A program made the translations under genes and the position numbers. A stretch of DNA of 64,000 bases, from positions 186,001 to 250,000 of the forward strand of contig NZ_FRCK01000001.1 of assembly GCF_900142875.1 (NCBI RefSeq), given 5' to 3'. This document shows, piece by piece, positions 18,294 to 29,579 of this stretch. Numbering within the stretch: the stretch's first letter is position 1; every line of letters starts with the position of its first letter. The notes under the pieces are model-generated. The model ran no database searches. It saw only the letters and a list, made by a program, of their open reading frames with translations, and was not told the DNA's origin. The stretch comes from Paracoccus solventivorans. Lineage in GTDB: Bacteria > Pseudomonadota > Alphaproteobacteria > Rhodobacterales > Rhodobacteraceae.

Positions 18294-18350
18294 GGGGCTC
18301 TGCCCCGGGGCCTTTGGCCCCTCCCCGGGATATTTGGGACCGCCTGAATC
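18294..18350 (+). repeat. dispersed GC-rich palindromic element, copy 3
   Basis: GGGGCTCTGCCCC hairpin, GGGGCC-TTT-GGCCCC hairpin, then CCCCGGGATATTTGGGAC. It sits between hisB and the 3' end of the glycosyltransferase-like gene, ending just before that stop codon. It has the same architecture as copies at 5597, 10931 and 35949. Confidence 0.65.
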
Positions 18351-18351
18351 C

Positions 18352-19383
18352 TCAGGTCAGCCACAGCCCGGCGCGTTTCAGGCGCTTGCGCAGCGCGCGT
18401 TCCGGGGCGCGCGGTGGGTGGGCGGCGCCGAGGGGGCGGATGAGGCGGCGCCCCTCGCCGCCGGCAAGCAGCCGCTCGGCCGGTTCCCAGCCGGCCAGCA
18501 GAGGGGCGATTTCCGGAAGGGCGGCGATGGCTTCCAAGGTCGCCAGCGCGGGATCGGGCGCGAGCGCGTAAAGCAGCGGCAGGTTGCGCCAGTGCCAGGT
18601 GATCTCGCCATCGAGCCCGGCCAGCTCCGGCCCCGGGCGGCCGCCGCCGAGGCTGTGGACCACCAGCGGCAGCACCACCTGATCCAGCCACGGGTCCAGC
18701 GGCTGGCAGGCCAGCGCCTCGCCCGGGTCGTCGCGCACCGCCACCGCCCAATCGTGGAAGCGGCGGTGGAACTCGGCCGCGTCGGGGCCGAAGAACCAGC
18801 CGGCGTTGAAATAGAGAAAGCGTTCCCAGTGACCCTCGGGCTGCGACAGGTCGAGCGAGCCGTCCATGTCCAGCCCGAAGCGGTCGTAAAGCGAGCGCCA
18901 GATCGAATCGTAATCGTGATGGTAAGGCGGCGGCTCGGGCCAGGTCCCCTCGCGCCGCATCGAGGCCGAGGGGCGGGCGAAATCGAAGGCCACCGCGTCC
19001 AGATCGCCGGTGACCAGCGTGTCGCTGTCCAGAAACAGGAACGGGCGCGAGGGGTCGAGCAGCGCCAGCGCCTCGATCTTGTTGCCATGCGGGTAGCTGC
19101 GGCCAAAGCTGCGGGCGTGCAACGGCCGGATCTCGGCCCCCAACGCGGCCAGCGCCGCGCGCGCGGGGGGCGAGATGCGCGGGTCGGTGCCGTCCCAAGC
19201 GCCGCCGGGCTGGGGTTCCGCCACGATCAGCCGGCCGCGGAAACCTGGCGCATTGAGCCGCAGGCTGGCGGCAAGCATCGCCGCCTCGCGGTCGATGCCG
19301 CCGCCCTGCGCGACGATCAGGACGTCGAACTCGGGGGGGCGGACGGGGTCGTGCGCGGATCTGCGCGCCTGCCGCTCGGCCAT
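18352..19383 (-). CDS. putative glycosyltransferase (GT-A-like, DxD motif)
   Basis: A 343-residue protein with a Rossmann-like start (FDVLIVAQGGGID), a conserved HGNKIEALALLD segment and the metal/sugar motif FLFLDSDTLVTGD (DxD), as in GT-A glycosyltransferases. Later parts are RFLYFNAGWFFGPD and a C-terminal basic end. It has no signal peptide or membrane span. I start at the ATG at 19383; the frame is open upstream through the tRNA-Tyr gene, which cannot be coding. The acceptor is unknown. It is not near other sugar genes. Confidence 0.65.
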   Translation of the reverse strand: MAERQARRSAHDPVRPPEFDVLIVAQGGGIDREAAMLAASLRLNAPGFRGRLIVAEPQPGGAWDGTDPRISPPARAALAALGAEIRPLHARSFGRSYPHGNKIEALALLDPSRPFLFLDSDTLVTGDLDAVAFDFARPSASMRREGTWPEPPPYHHDYDSIWRSLYDRFGLDMDGSLDLSQPEGHWERFLYFNAGWFFGPDAAEFHRRFHDWAVAVRDDPGEALACQPLDPWLDQVVLPLVVHSLGGGRPGPELAGLDGEITWHWRNLPLLYALAPDPALATLEAIAALPEIAPLLAGWEPAERLLAGGEGRRLIRPLGAAHPPRAPERALRKRLKRAGLWLT

Positions 19384-19505
19384 GCGCTGCGCCTTGCGGG
19401 CCGCGCGTTCCGTCTGGCCCCGGGTCGGAGGGAGGATTTGCAGCGCGTCGCTCCTCGGCCGTCCTGCGCTTGTGCGGCGAACACCATCGATCTTGCGAGA
19501 GAGGA

Positions 19506-19589
19506 TGGTGGGCGACCCTGGAATCGAACCAGGCATGGGTCTCCCCGGCGGAGTTACAGTCCGCTGCCGCACCTTGCAGCACGTCGCCC
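19506..19589 (-). tRNA. tRNA-Tyr (GTA)
   Basis: A class II tRNA on the minus strand. The acceptor GGGCGAC pairs with GTCGCCC, followed by discriminator A and CCA. The anticodon stem GCGGA/TCCGC encloses CTGTAAC, giving anticodon GTA. A long variable arm (about GGGGAGACCC) and T-arm CCTGGTTCGATTCCAGG follow. The D-arm is unusual, GCTGC/GCAGC around an AAGG-containing loop. It lies between the glycosyltransferase-like gene and rlmB. Confidence 0.93.
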
Positions 19590-19708
19590 GACGTCCGGGG
19601 TGATTATCCTTGCGCAATCGCAGGGTCAAGCGCTTTCCCGCGCCGCCCCTCGCGCCCCCTTGCGCCCCGCGCCGCCCCGGCGCAATCAGGCAGGCGACAG
19701 GAGAGCCG

Positions 19709-20518
19709 ATGACCGTCCCGCCCAAAAAGACCCGCAAGCCCGCATGGGTGATCGACAAGGAACGCGCGCGCCGTGCGAGCGCGGCCGAAACCGTGTGGCT
19801 GTTCGGCCTGCATGCGGTCCGCGATGCGCTGGCCAACCCGGCCCGCAGCCGGCTGCGGCTGGTGGTGACGAAAAACGCCGCCGACCGGCTGGGGGACGCC
19901 ATCGCGGCCTCGGGGATGGAGCCCGAGATCGTCGATGCCCGCGTCTTTGACCGCGAGGTGCCGCTGGCGCCGGACTCCGTCCATCAGGGCGCCGCGGTCG
20001 AGGTCAGACCGCTGGACTGGGGCCGGCTGGCCGATGTCGCCGCCACGGGCGGTGAAGGCTCGCGGCCGCTGATCGTGGCGCTGGACCGGGTGACCGATCC
20101 GCATAACGTCGGCGCGATCCTGCGCTCGGCCGAGGTGTTCGGCGCCCGCGCGGTCGTCGCCACCGCCCGCCATGCCGCGCCGGAAACCGGGGCGCTGGCC
20201 AAGACCGCCTCGGGGGCGCTGGAACGCCAGCCCTATCTGCGGGTGGTGAACCTGGCCGATGCGCTGATCGAGCTCAAGGCGATGGGCTATGTGGTGCTGG
20301 GGCTCGACGGCGAGGGCGACGCCACCCTGCCCGAGGCGCTGGCGGAGCTGCCCGGCCGCGCCATCTGCCTGGTGCTGGGCGCCGAGGGGCCAGGGCTGCG
20401 CGAGCGCACGCGCGAGACCTGCGACCGGGTGGTGCGGATCCCGTTCGCGGCGGATTTCGGGTCGCTGAACGTCTCGAACGCGGCGGCGGTGGCGCTCTAT
20501 GCGGCGACCCAGGCGTGA
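19709..20518 (+). CDS. rlmB: SPOUT-family 23S rRNA 2'-O-methyltransferase (RlmB/TrmH family)
   Basis: A 269-residue TrmH-family methyltransferase. RlmB methylates G2251 of 23S rRNA; family members are similar, so the exact base is inferred. The N-terminal substrate-binding domain starts WLFGLHAVRDAL. The knotted SAM-binding domain has DPHNVGAILRSAEVFGA, LVLGAEGPGLR and IPFAADFGSLNVSNAAA, the three SPOUT motifs. AGGAGA precedes the ATG at 19709. It is divergent from tRNA-Tyr. Confidence 0.92.
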   Translation: MTVPPKKTRKPAWVIDKERARRASAAETVWLFGLHAVRDALANPARSRLRLVVTKNAADRLGDAIAASGMEPEIVDARVFDREVPLAPDSVHQGAAVEVRPLDWGRLADVAATGGEGSRPLIVALDRVTDPHNVGAILRSAEVFGARAVVATARHAAPETGALAKTASGALERQPYLRVVNLADALIELKAMGYVVLGLDGEGDATLPEALAELPGRAICLVLGAEGPGLRERTRETCDRVVRIPFAADFGSLNVSNAAAVALYAATQA

Positions 20519-20627
20519 AGCGGCTGAATGCGCTGTGGCAGGGCGGCTGCACGCGCGGTCACTTTGGGGCGATCTGCGCCGCCGGCCGTTGCACGAAAGC
20601 GGTGGTGATGCGAGACAGGACGGCATG

Positions 20628-21140
20628 ATGTCCGCTGCCCCCTTTCAGCCCCATGCCTCGATGATTCGACAGGTTTCTTTTGCCGGTCTTTCGGCCGCCC
20701 GCCCGGCCCGCAGTTTCCGGGCCCGCCCGGCGGCGGGGCGGCAGGCGCTGGCGGCGCTGGCGCTGTGGGGGCTGCTGTCGGGGCCGGCGTTGGCGCAGGC
20801 TCTGGGCGGGATGGATCCGGTCAGCCTGCGCGACGCGGGCCGCCCGGTGGGAGGCGACGCCGCGATCTCGACCCACTGGAAGGGGCACGAGTGGCGGTTT
20901 TCCAACGACGCCAACCGCGCCGCGTTCGAGGCCAACCCCGGCGCCTATGCCCCGGGTTTCGGCGGCAACTGCCCGGTCGCGCTGGCCGATGGCCAGCGTC
21001 ACCCGGGCGAGCCGCAGTATTTCGTGGTGCTGAACGGCACCGTCTATCTGGCCGGCTCGGCTTCCGCGCGCGAACGGCTGCGCCGCGAACCCGCGATCCT
21101 CGACCTTGCCGCCCGCGCGTGGAAGAAACAGTCGCGGTGA
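20628..21140 (+). CDS. secreted YHS domain-containing protein
   Basis: A 170-residue exported protein. The N-terminus has basic residues followed by ALAALALWGLLSGPALAQA, a signal peptide with a cleavage site after ALA. The rest is a YHS-type domain: DAAISTHWKGHEWRFSN, ANRAAFEANPGAYAPGFGG, CPVALADGQ. Such domains are linked to metal handling, usually copper or heavy metals, but the metal here is unknown. AGGA stands 7 nt from the ATG at 20628, better than the ATG three bases earlier. Confidence 0.8.
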   Translation: MSAAPFQPHASMIRQVSFAGLSAARPARSFRARPAAGRQALAALALWGLLSGPALAQALGGMDPVSLRDAGRPVGGDAAISTHWKGHEWRFSNDANRAAFEANPGAYAPGFGGNCPVALADGQRHPGEPQYFVVLNGTVYLAGSASARERLRREPAILDLAARAWKKQSR

Positions 21141-21179
21141 CGGCTGGGGGCGGAATGGGCGGGGCCGGAAATATTCTCA

Positions 21180-21315
21180 CATTCCCGTGTTTGCACATGG
21201 AACTTTGCGACAGTGATGCACATTTACATCATGAGCAGGGCCACGGAACGGTCTTGTTCAGATCACTGTCCCTCGTTCCGCGACTTGCGCCCGGTCCCTG
21301 ACCGGGCGCTTTTTT
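21180..21315 (+). ncRNA. candidate small RNA or structured 3' UTR
   Basis: After the YHS gene, 200 nt without coding potential hold a hairpin CGGAACG (21244-21250) / CGTTCCG (21274-21280) directly followed by a strong intrinsic terminator (21287-21315). This stretch is less GC-rich than its neighbours. I see no convincing promoter, so it could be a trans-acting sRNA or only the processed 3' end of the YHS mRNA. Confidence 0.35.
21287..21315 (+). terminator. intrinsic terminator
   Basis: A perfect 10-bp stem GCGCCCGGTC/GACCGGGCGC with loop CCT, followed by six T residues. It is a textbook Rho-independent terminator, 147 nt after the YHS gene and 30 nt before the CoA-binding gene. Confidence 0.9.
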
Positions 21316-21344
21316 ATGCCTGAACCGCCAACGAGGAGACCAGC

Positions 21345-21779
21345 ATGACCCAGCCCGATATCGCCCGCATCGCCGCGGAAACCCGCAGCATCGCCGTGGT
21401 GGGGCTGTCGCCCAAGCCCGACCGTCCCAGCCACGAGGTCGCGCATTATCTGCAGAAGCTGGGCTATCGAATCATCCCCATCAACCCCGGTCACGCCGGC
21501 GAGAGCATCCTGGGCGAGACCACCTATGCCGCGCTTTCCGACATCCCCGCGGGGACCGAGGTTGACATGGTGGATATCTTCCGCCGCTCCGAATCGGTGC
21601 CCGAGTTGGTGGACGAGGCGCTGGCGGCGCTGCCGGGGCTGAAGACCATCTGGATGCAGATGGGGGTGATGCACGAAGGCGCGGCGGAAAAGGCCCGCGC
21701 CGCGGGCAAGACCGTGGTGCAGAACCGCTGCCCCAAGGTCGAGTTTCCCCGTGTCGGCGCCACCGGCCCGGCCCGCTGA
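21345..21779 (+). CDS. CoA-binding domain protein (YccU family)
   Basis: A 144-residue single-domain CoA-binding Rossmann protein. It has SIAVVGLSPKPDRPSHEVA at the nucleotide-binding turn, YRIIPINPGHAGE, VDMVDIFRRSESVPELV and a C-terminal VVQNRCPKVEFPR with a conserved Cys. This matches the YccU/YneT family, whose physiological role is not settled. It is a monocistronic gene with terminators on both sides. Confidence 0.9.
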   Translation: MTQPDIARIAAETRSIAVVGLSPKPDRPSHEVAHYLQKLGYRIIPINPGHAGESILGETTYAALSDIPAGTEVDMVDIFRRSESVPELVDEALAALPGLKTIWMQMGVMHEGAAEKARAAGKTVVQNRCPKVEFPRVGATGPAR

Positions 21780-21782
21780 GCC

Positions 21783-21851
21783 TGCCGCAGCAGTCCCACG
21801 ACTGCGGCAAAAGGATGAAAACCGGGGCGGAAATGCATCCGCCCCTCTTTT
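21783..21851 (+). terminator. two hairpins ending the CoA-binding gene
   Basis: The first hairpin is TGCCGCAG (21783-21790) / CTGCGGCA (21802-21809). The second, GGGGCGGA (21824-21831) / TCCGCCCC (21838-21845), is followed by TCTTTT and looks like an intrinsic terminator. It separates the CoA-binding gene from the leuA leader. Confidence 0.8.
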
Positions 21852-21869
21852 CAAGCGCGGCGGGCGGGG

Positions 21870-21875
21870 TATAGT
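21870..21875 (+). promoter_or_regulatory. putative -10 box of the leuA leader transcript
   Basis: TATAGT lies 7 nt before the A of the leader ATG at 21883, so transcription could start at the ATG itself (leaderless). A weak -35 (TTTTCA-like) sits near 21849. No ribosome-binding site is present upstream of the ATG, which agrees with a leaderless start. Confidence 0.45.
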
Positions 21876-21882
21876 CGCGCCC

Positions 21883-21987
21883 ATGACGCGGATCATGCAC
21901 CATGCCACGACGCTTGCCGCCGGCGATCAGCCGGGCGCGCGCGCTGTCGTGAATCTCCGCGGTCTGCTGCTTCTTACGCTGCGCTGA
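21883..21987 (+). CDS. leucine-rich leader peptide of leuA
   Basis: A 34-residue peptide that ends NLRGLLLLTLR, with six Leu codons in the last ten positions (CTC, CTG, CTG, CTT, CTT, CTG). It lies 77 nt ahead of leuA, whose product makes a leucine precursor. Its stop codon is inside the first arm of an 8-bp hairpin. This is the layout of a transcription attenuator, in which ribosome stalling at Leu codons under leucine shortage favours leuA expression. Function is inferred; no expression evidence is visible. Confidence 0.65.
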   Translation: MTRIMHHATTLAAGDQPGARAVVNLRGLLLLTLR

Positions 21988-22012
21988 GCGGGTCCGCCGG
22001 GCCGCCGCTCAG
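21984..22012 (+). promoter_or_regulatory. hairpin of the putative leuA attenuator
   Basis: CTGAGCGG (21984-21991) pairs perfectly with CCGCTCAG (22005-22012), enclosing a 13-nt GC-rich loop that can itself form alternative pairings. The left arm overlaps the leader-peptide stop codon. No T-run follows, so termination may be Rho-dependent or the control may be translational. Confidence 0.5.
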
Positions 22013-22064
22013 TCTGGCACAGCGCCCGGCCATCCCCAGAAGCGACAGCCACAAGAGACGCGAC

Positions 22065-24925
<2,861 letters not shown>

Positions 24926-24935
24926 GGCGGCCTGA

Positions 24936-25856
24936 ATGGCGCGCCGCAGCTATGACTATGCGACTCCGGTCCGGCGGGTGCTGGTGGCGCTGCTGGTGCT
25001 GTCGCTGCTGGCGGTGTTCGTGTTCTGGCGCATCGACAGCCCGCGGGCGGAACGGATGCGCGCAGCCTTTGTCGACCGTTTCGTGCCCTCGCTGGACTGG
25101 GCGATGGCGCCGGTGACCGCGGCCAGCCGGATGATTTCCGGCTTTCAGTCCTATCAGCGGCTTTACGCCCAGAACCAGGAGCTGCGCCGCGAATTGCAGC
25201 GGATGAGCGCCTGGAAAGAGGCCGCGGTGCAGCTGGAACAGGAAAACGCCAAGCTGCTGGCGCAGAACAACGTCCGGCTGGACCCGGCGCTGACCAGCGT
25301 CTCGGGGGTGGTGCTGACCGACAGCGGCACCGCGTTCCGCCAGTCGGTGCTGCTGAACCGCGGCGCGCGCGACGGGATCCTGGACGGCTGGGCCACCATG
25401 GACGGGCTGGGGCTGGTCGGGCGCATCTCGGGCGTGGGCGAGACCACCAGCCGGGTGATGCTGCTGACCGATCCGTCGTCGCGGCTGCCGGTGACGATCC
25501 AGCCCTCGGGGCAAAAGGCGCTGCTGACCGGCGACAACACCGCCCTGCCCTATCTGGATTTCATGGAAAGCCCGGAAAACGTGCGGCCCGGCGACCGTGT
25601 GATCACATCCGGCGACGGCGGGCTGTTCCCGCCGGGGCTGCTGGTCGGGCAGGCGGTGCAGACCTCGGACCGCCGGATGCGGGTGCGGCTGGCGGCCGAT
25701 TACGGGCGGCTCGAGTTTCTGCGCGTGCTGCGCAGCCACCCGGCCGAACAGATCGCCGACAGCGGGCTGCTGATCCGCCCGCCGCCGCCGGGCTTCATCG
25801 GCCCGGTGCTGCCGTCGCAGCCCGCCGACACCGCCGCCGGCGCGCAGGCGGAGTGA
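24936..25856 (+). CDS. mreC: rod shape-determining protein MreC
   Basis: A 306-residue periplasmic scaffold with one N-terminal transmembrane helix (VLVALLVLSLLAVFVFW), a coiled coil around residues 68-105 (YAQNQELRRELQRM, QLEQENAKLLAQN) and the beta-rich domain with NRGARDGILDGWATMDGLGLVG (core GARDGILDG) and GLFPPGLLVGQAV. It links MreB with penicillin-binding protein 2. It starts 10 nt after mreB. Confidence 0.94.
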   Translation: MARRSYDYATPVRRVLVALLVLSLLAVFVFWRIDSPRAERMRAAFVDRFVPSLDWAMAPVTAASRMISGFQSYQRLYAQNQELRRELQRMSAWKEAAVQLEQENAKLLAQNNVRLDPALTSVSGVVLTDSGTAFRQSVLLNRGARDGILDGWATMDGLGLVGRISGVGETTSRVMLLTDPSSRLPVTIQPSGQKALLTGDNTALPYLDFMESPENVRPGDRVITSGDGGLFPPGLLVGQAVQTSDRRMRVRLAADYGRLEFLRVLRSHPAEQIADSGLLIRPPPPGFIGPVLPSQPADTAAGAQAE

Positions 25857-25859
25857 GCG

Positions 25860-26405
25860 GTGCTGTCCCCCGCCCGTCAGCGCCAGCTTGCCGGCCAGTC
25901 GCTGTATGTGGCGCTGGCGCTGGCGCTGATCGTCGCGGCGCTGCTGCCCCTGGCGCCGGGGCGGATCGGGGTGCCCGGCCCCGACCTGCTGACCGCGATG
26001 ACGCTGGCCTGGGTGGTGCGCCGCCCGGCGCAGGTGCCGGCGCCGACCATCGGCGCGGTGGCGCTGCTGGCCGATATCCTGCTGTTCCGCCCGCCGGGGC
26101 TGGGCGCCGCGATCACCGTGGTCGCGGCCGAGACCCTGCGCCGCAGTGCCCATCGCGGCCGCACGCAGGGGTTCATCGTCGAGTGGCTGCGCGCGGCGGC
26201 GCTGATGGCGCTGATGGTGCTGGCCGAGCGGACGCTGCGCACGCTGTTCCTGATCCCGCCGACACTGGCGCCGCTGCCGCCGCTGGGGCAGGATATCCTG
26301 CGCCTGATCGCCACCGTCGGCGCCTATCCGCTGGTGGTGGCGGTGCTGCATCCGCTGGGGCTGCGCCGCCCCTCGCCCCTGGAACTGAACTGGCCAGAAC
26401 GCTGA
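25860..26405 (+). CDS. mreD: rod shape-determining protein MreD
   Basis: A 181-residue membrane protein with about five hydrophobic spans. It starts at GTG 25860, 3 nt after the mreC stop. Recognition relies on operon position, size and the pattern of spans, plus PGPDLLTAMTLAWVVRRP and ADILLFRPPGLGAA, which resemble alphaproteobacterial MreD. It works with MreBC in cell elongation. Confidence 0.85.
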   Translation: MLSPARQRQLAGQSLYVALALALIVAALLPLAPGRIGVPGPDLLTAMTLAWVVRRPAQVPAPTIGAVALLADILLFRPPGLGAAITVVAAETLRRSAHRGRTQGFIVEWLRAAALMALMVLAERTLRTLFLIPPTLAPLPPLGQDILRLIATVGAYPLVVAVLHPLGLRRPSPLELNWPER

Positions 26406-26443
26406 AACCCGCACGCTGAAACCCGAACGGCAACTCTGACGCG

Positions 26444-28390
26444 ATGAAGAAATCCGCCCGCGACATCACCGACAGCAACCGCGCGATCAACCGTCGCGCG
26501 CTGATGCTGGGTGCCATTCAGGCGGCGGTGGTGGCGACGCTGGGCTGGCGGCTCAAGACCATGCAGCTGGACCGCGCCGACGAGTTCCGCATGCTCTCGG
26601 ACGGCAACTCGATCAAGCTGCGGCTGCTGCCGCCGGCGCGCGGGCTGATCCACGACCGCAACGGCGTGCTGCTGGCGGGGAACGAGGCGAACTATCGCGC
26701 CACCATCACCCGCGAAGAGGCCGGCGACCCCGAGCTGGTGCTGGCCCGCCTGCGCCAGCTGATCCCGATGACCGACACCGCGGTCGAGGCGGTGCTGACC
26801 GAGATCGGCAAGCGCAGCGCCATCACCCCGGTGGTGGTGGCCGACCGGCTGAGCTGGGAACAATTCGCCTCGATCGCGGTGAACGCGCCGGCGCTGCCCG
26901 GCGTCACCCCCGAATCGGGCCTGTCGCGCAGCTATCCGCGCCGCGGCGATTTCGCCCATGTGCTGGGCTATGTCGGCCCGGTCTCGGACTATGACCTGTC
27001 GCGGATCGAGGACCCCGACCCGGTGCTGATGCTGCCCGAGTTCCAGCTGGGCAAGCTGGGGGTCGAGGCGCGGCTGGAGGAACGCCTGCGCGGCAAGGCC
27101 GGCACCCGCCGGGTCGAGGTCAACAGCGCCGGGCGCGAGATGCGCGAGCTGGAACGGGTCGAGGGCCAGCAGGGCGACACCGTGCAGATCACCATCGACG
27201 CGGCCCTGCAGAACTTTGCCGTGCAGCGGCTGGGCGAGGAAAGCGCCGCCGCCGTGGTGATCGACGTGCAGAACGGCGACATCCTGGCCAGCGCCTCGGC
27301 CCCGACCTTCGATCCGAACCTGTTCGTGCGGGGGATTTCCGGGCCGGATTACCGCGCGCTGATGGAACACGACCACCGGCCGCTGGCCGACAAGACCGTG
27401 CAGGGGGTGTATCCGCCCGGCTCGACCTTCAAGATGGTGCCGCTGCTGGCCGGGCTCGATTCCGGGCTAATCGATGCGGGCACGCGGTTCTACTGCCCCG
27501 GCCACGTCACCGTCGCCGGCCGCCGCTTCCACTGCTGGAGCAGGGGCGGCCACGGCTCGGTGACCGCGGTGGCCAGCCTCGAGCGGTCCTGCGACGTGTA
27601 TTATTATGAGCTGGCGCAGAAGGTCGGCGCCGACCGTATGGCCGAGATGGCCCGCCGCCTGGGGATCGGCGTGCGCCATGACCTGCCGATGTCGGCGATC
27701 GCCGAGGGCATCGCCCCCGACCGCGCCTGGAAACGCGCCCGCCACGACCAGGAATGGCAGGTGGGCGACAGCATCAACGCCTCGATCGGACAAGGCTACG
27801 TGCTGGCCTCGCCCCTGCAGCTGGCGGTGATGACCGCGCGGGTGGCCACCGGGCGCGAGATCGCGCCGCGGCTGGTGCGGGCGGTGAACGGCGTGGCGGT
27901 GCCGGAAACGGCGTTCCCCGAGCTGGGCCTGAACGAGGCGCATCTGCGCATCGCCCGCGCCGGGATGGACGCGGTGATGAACGGCAATCACGGCACCGCC
28001 CTGCGCTCGCGCATCCTGACGCCGGAATGGCGCATGGCGGGCAAGACCGGCACCAGCCAGGTGCGCAACATCACCGCGGCCGAACGCGCCCGCGGGGTGA
28101 TCAGCAACGACCAGCTGCCGTGGAATCGCCGCGACCATGCGCTGTTCGTCTGCTACGCTCCGGTGGACGCGCCGCGCTATGCGGTGTCGGTGGTGGTCGA
28201 GCATGGCGGCGGCGGCGGCTCGGTGGCCGCCCCCATCGGCCGCGACATCCTGCTGTTCGCGCTGGCCGGCGGGCTGCCGCCGCTGGACGCCTATCCGCCG
28301 GGCCAGCGCGGCGGCATCGAGGAGATGCGGGCGCGGATGAACCTGACCCCGCCCCCCGCCCCGCAGGCCAACGGGCGGGCGCGGGCATGA
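26444..28390 (+). CDS. mrdA: penicillin-binding protein 2 (peptidoglycan D,D-transpeptidase)
   Basis: This is the class B transpeptidase of the elongasome. The 648-residue protein has one N-terminal membrane helix (about residues 19-36), the pedestal domain with RGLIHDRNGVLLA, and the transpeptidase domain with SxxK at Ser327-Lys330 (PPGSTFKM), the second motif SCD at 382-384 and KTGTS at 534-538. The C-terminal 40 residues are Pro/Arg-rich. It is located between mreD and rodA, as expected for their joint role. Confidence 0.96.
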   Translation: MKKSARDITDSNRAINRRALMLGAIQAAVVATLGWRLKTMQLDRADEFRMLSDGNSIKLRLLPPARGLIHDRNGVLLAGNEANYRATITREEAGDPELVLARLRQLIPMTDTAVEAVLTEIGKRSAITPVVVADRLSWEQFASIAVNAPALPGVTPESGLSRSYPRRGDFAHVLGYVGPVSDYDLSRIEDPDPVLMLPEFQLGKLGVEARLEERLRGKAGTRRVEVNSAGREMRELERVEGQQGDTVQITIDAALQNFAVQRLGEESAAAVVIDVQNGDILASASAPTFDPNLFVRGISGPDYRALMEHDHRPLADKTVQGVYPPGSTFKMVPLLAGLDSGLIDAGTRFYCPGHVTVAGRRFHCWSRGGHGSVTAVASLERSCDVYYYELAQKVGADRMAEMARRLGIGVRHDLPMSAIAEGIAPDRAWKRARHDQEWQVGDSINASIGQGYVLASPLQLAVMTARVATGREIAPRLVRAVNGVAVPETAFPELGLNEAHLRIARAGMDAVMNGNHGTALRSRILTPEWRMAGKTGTSQVRNITAAERARGVISNDQLPWNRRDHALFVCYAPVDAPRYAVSVVVEHGGGGGSVAAPIGRDILLFALAGGLPPLDAYPPGQRGGIEEMRARMNLTPPPAPQANGRARA

Positions 28391-28436
28391 CGGCGGCGGG
28401 CGGCGGCATCCGGGCAGGTGCGGAACGGGCGGTACG

Positions 28437-29579
28437 ATGAGCGGCTATCTCGACTACAAATCCGAACAGACCCCGATCGGCTGGCGCAAGATCCTGTATC
28501 TCAGCTGGCCGCTGGTGTTCCTGCTGGTCGCGGTCGCGGCGACCGGGTTCCTGATGCTGTATTCCATCGCCGGCGGCCGGGCCGAAGTCTGGGCCGAGCC
28601 GCAGATGGAGCGGTTCGCCGTCGGCATGGTGGCGATGATCGCGCTGGCCTTCGTGCCGGTGTGGTTCTGGCGCTCGATCTCGGTCGCGGCCTATGTGGTC
28701 TGCGTGCTGCTGCTGGTGGCGGTGGACGTGTTCGGCCACCACGCTATGGGGGCGCAGCGCTGGCTGGACGTGGGGCCGGTCAAGCTGCAGCCCTCGGAGA
28801 TCACCAAGATCGCGCTGGTGCTGGTGCTGGCCGCCTATTACGACTGGCTGGACCTGAACCGGGTGTCGCGGCCGCTGTGGGTGCTGATCCCGGTGCTGCT
28901 GATCCTGATCCCGACCGGGCTGGTGCTGGCGCAGCCCGACCTGGGCACCTCGGTCATGCTGGTGGCGGGCGGCGGGCTGATGATGTTCGCGGCCGGCGTC
29001 AGCCTGTGGTATTTCGCGGCGGTGATCGGCGGCGGGGCCGGGCTGGTGTTCGCGGTGCTGAAAAGCCGCGGCACCGACTGGCAGCTGATCCACGACTACC
29101 AGTACCGCCGCATCGACACCTTTCTGGACCCCGGCAGCGACCCGCTGGGCGCGGGCTACAACATCACCCAGGCGCAGATCGCCCTGGGCTCGGGCGGCTG
29201 GTCGGGGCGCGGCTTCATGCAGGGCACGCAAAGCCGGCTGAACTTTCTGCCCGAGAAGCATACCGACTTCATCTTCACCTCGTTGGCTGAAGAGTTCGGC
29301 TTTGTCGGCTCGATCACGCTGCTGTCGCTTTACACGCTGATCCTGGCGTTCTGCCTGTATTCGGCGTTGACCAACCGCGACCGTTTCGCCAGCTTGCTGA
29401 CGCTGGGCATCGCGGGGACGTTCTTCCTGTATTTCGCGGTGAACATGGGGATGGTGATGGGGCTGATGCCGGTGGTGGGCGCACCGCTGCCGCTGGTCAG
29501 CTATGGGGGGACGCAGCTGATGATCCTGCTGATGGCGTTCGGCATCGTGCAATCCGCGCATGTGAACAGGCCGCGCTGA
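28437..29579 (+). CDS. rodA: rod shape-determining peptidoglycan glycosyltransferase RodA
   Basis: RodA is the SEDS glycosyltransferase partner of PBP2. The 380-residue protein has about ten membrane spans and the family motifs GAQRWLDVGPVKLQPSEITK (core RWLDVGPVKLQPSE), AQPDLGTSVML, YQYRRIDTFLDP, FLPEKHTDFIFTSLAEEFGF (core PEKHTDFIF) and the C-terminal GAPLPLVSYGGT. It overlaps the next gene by 1 nt (TGATG). Confidence 0.96.
   Translation: MSGYLDYKSEQTPIGWRKILYLSWPLVFLLVAVAATGFLMLYSIAGGRAEVWAEPQMERFAVGMVAMIALAFVPVWFWRSISVAAYVVCVLLLVAVDVFGHHAMGAQRWLDVGPVKLQPSEITKIALVLVLAAYYDWLDLNRVSRPLWVLIPVLLILIPTGLVLAQPDLGTSVMLVAGGGLMMFAAGVSLWYFAAVIGGGAGLVFAVLKSRGTDWQLIHDYQYRRIDTFLDPGSDPLGAGYNITQAQIALGSGGWSGRGFMQGTQSRLNFLPEKHTDFIFTSLAEEFGFVGSITLLSLYTLILAFCLYSALTNRDRFASLLTLGIAGTFFLYFAVNMGMVMGLMPVVGAPLPLVSYGGTQLMILLMAFGIVQSAHVNRPR

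Noticed and set aside
19384..19902. Upstream extension of the glycosyltransferase-like gene
   Set aside because: The open frame runs through the tRNA-Tyr gene and into the rlmB promoter, so it cannot be coding.
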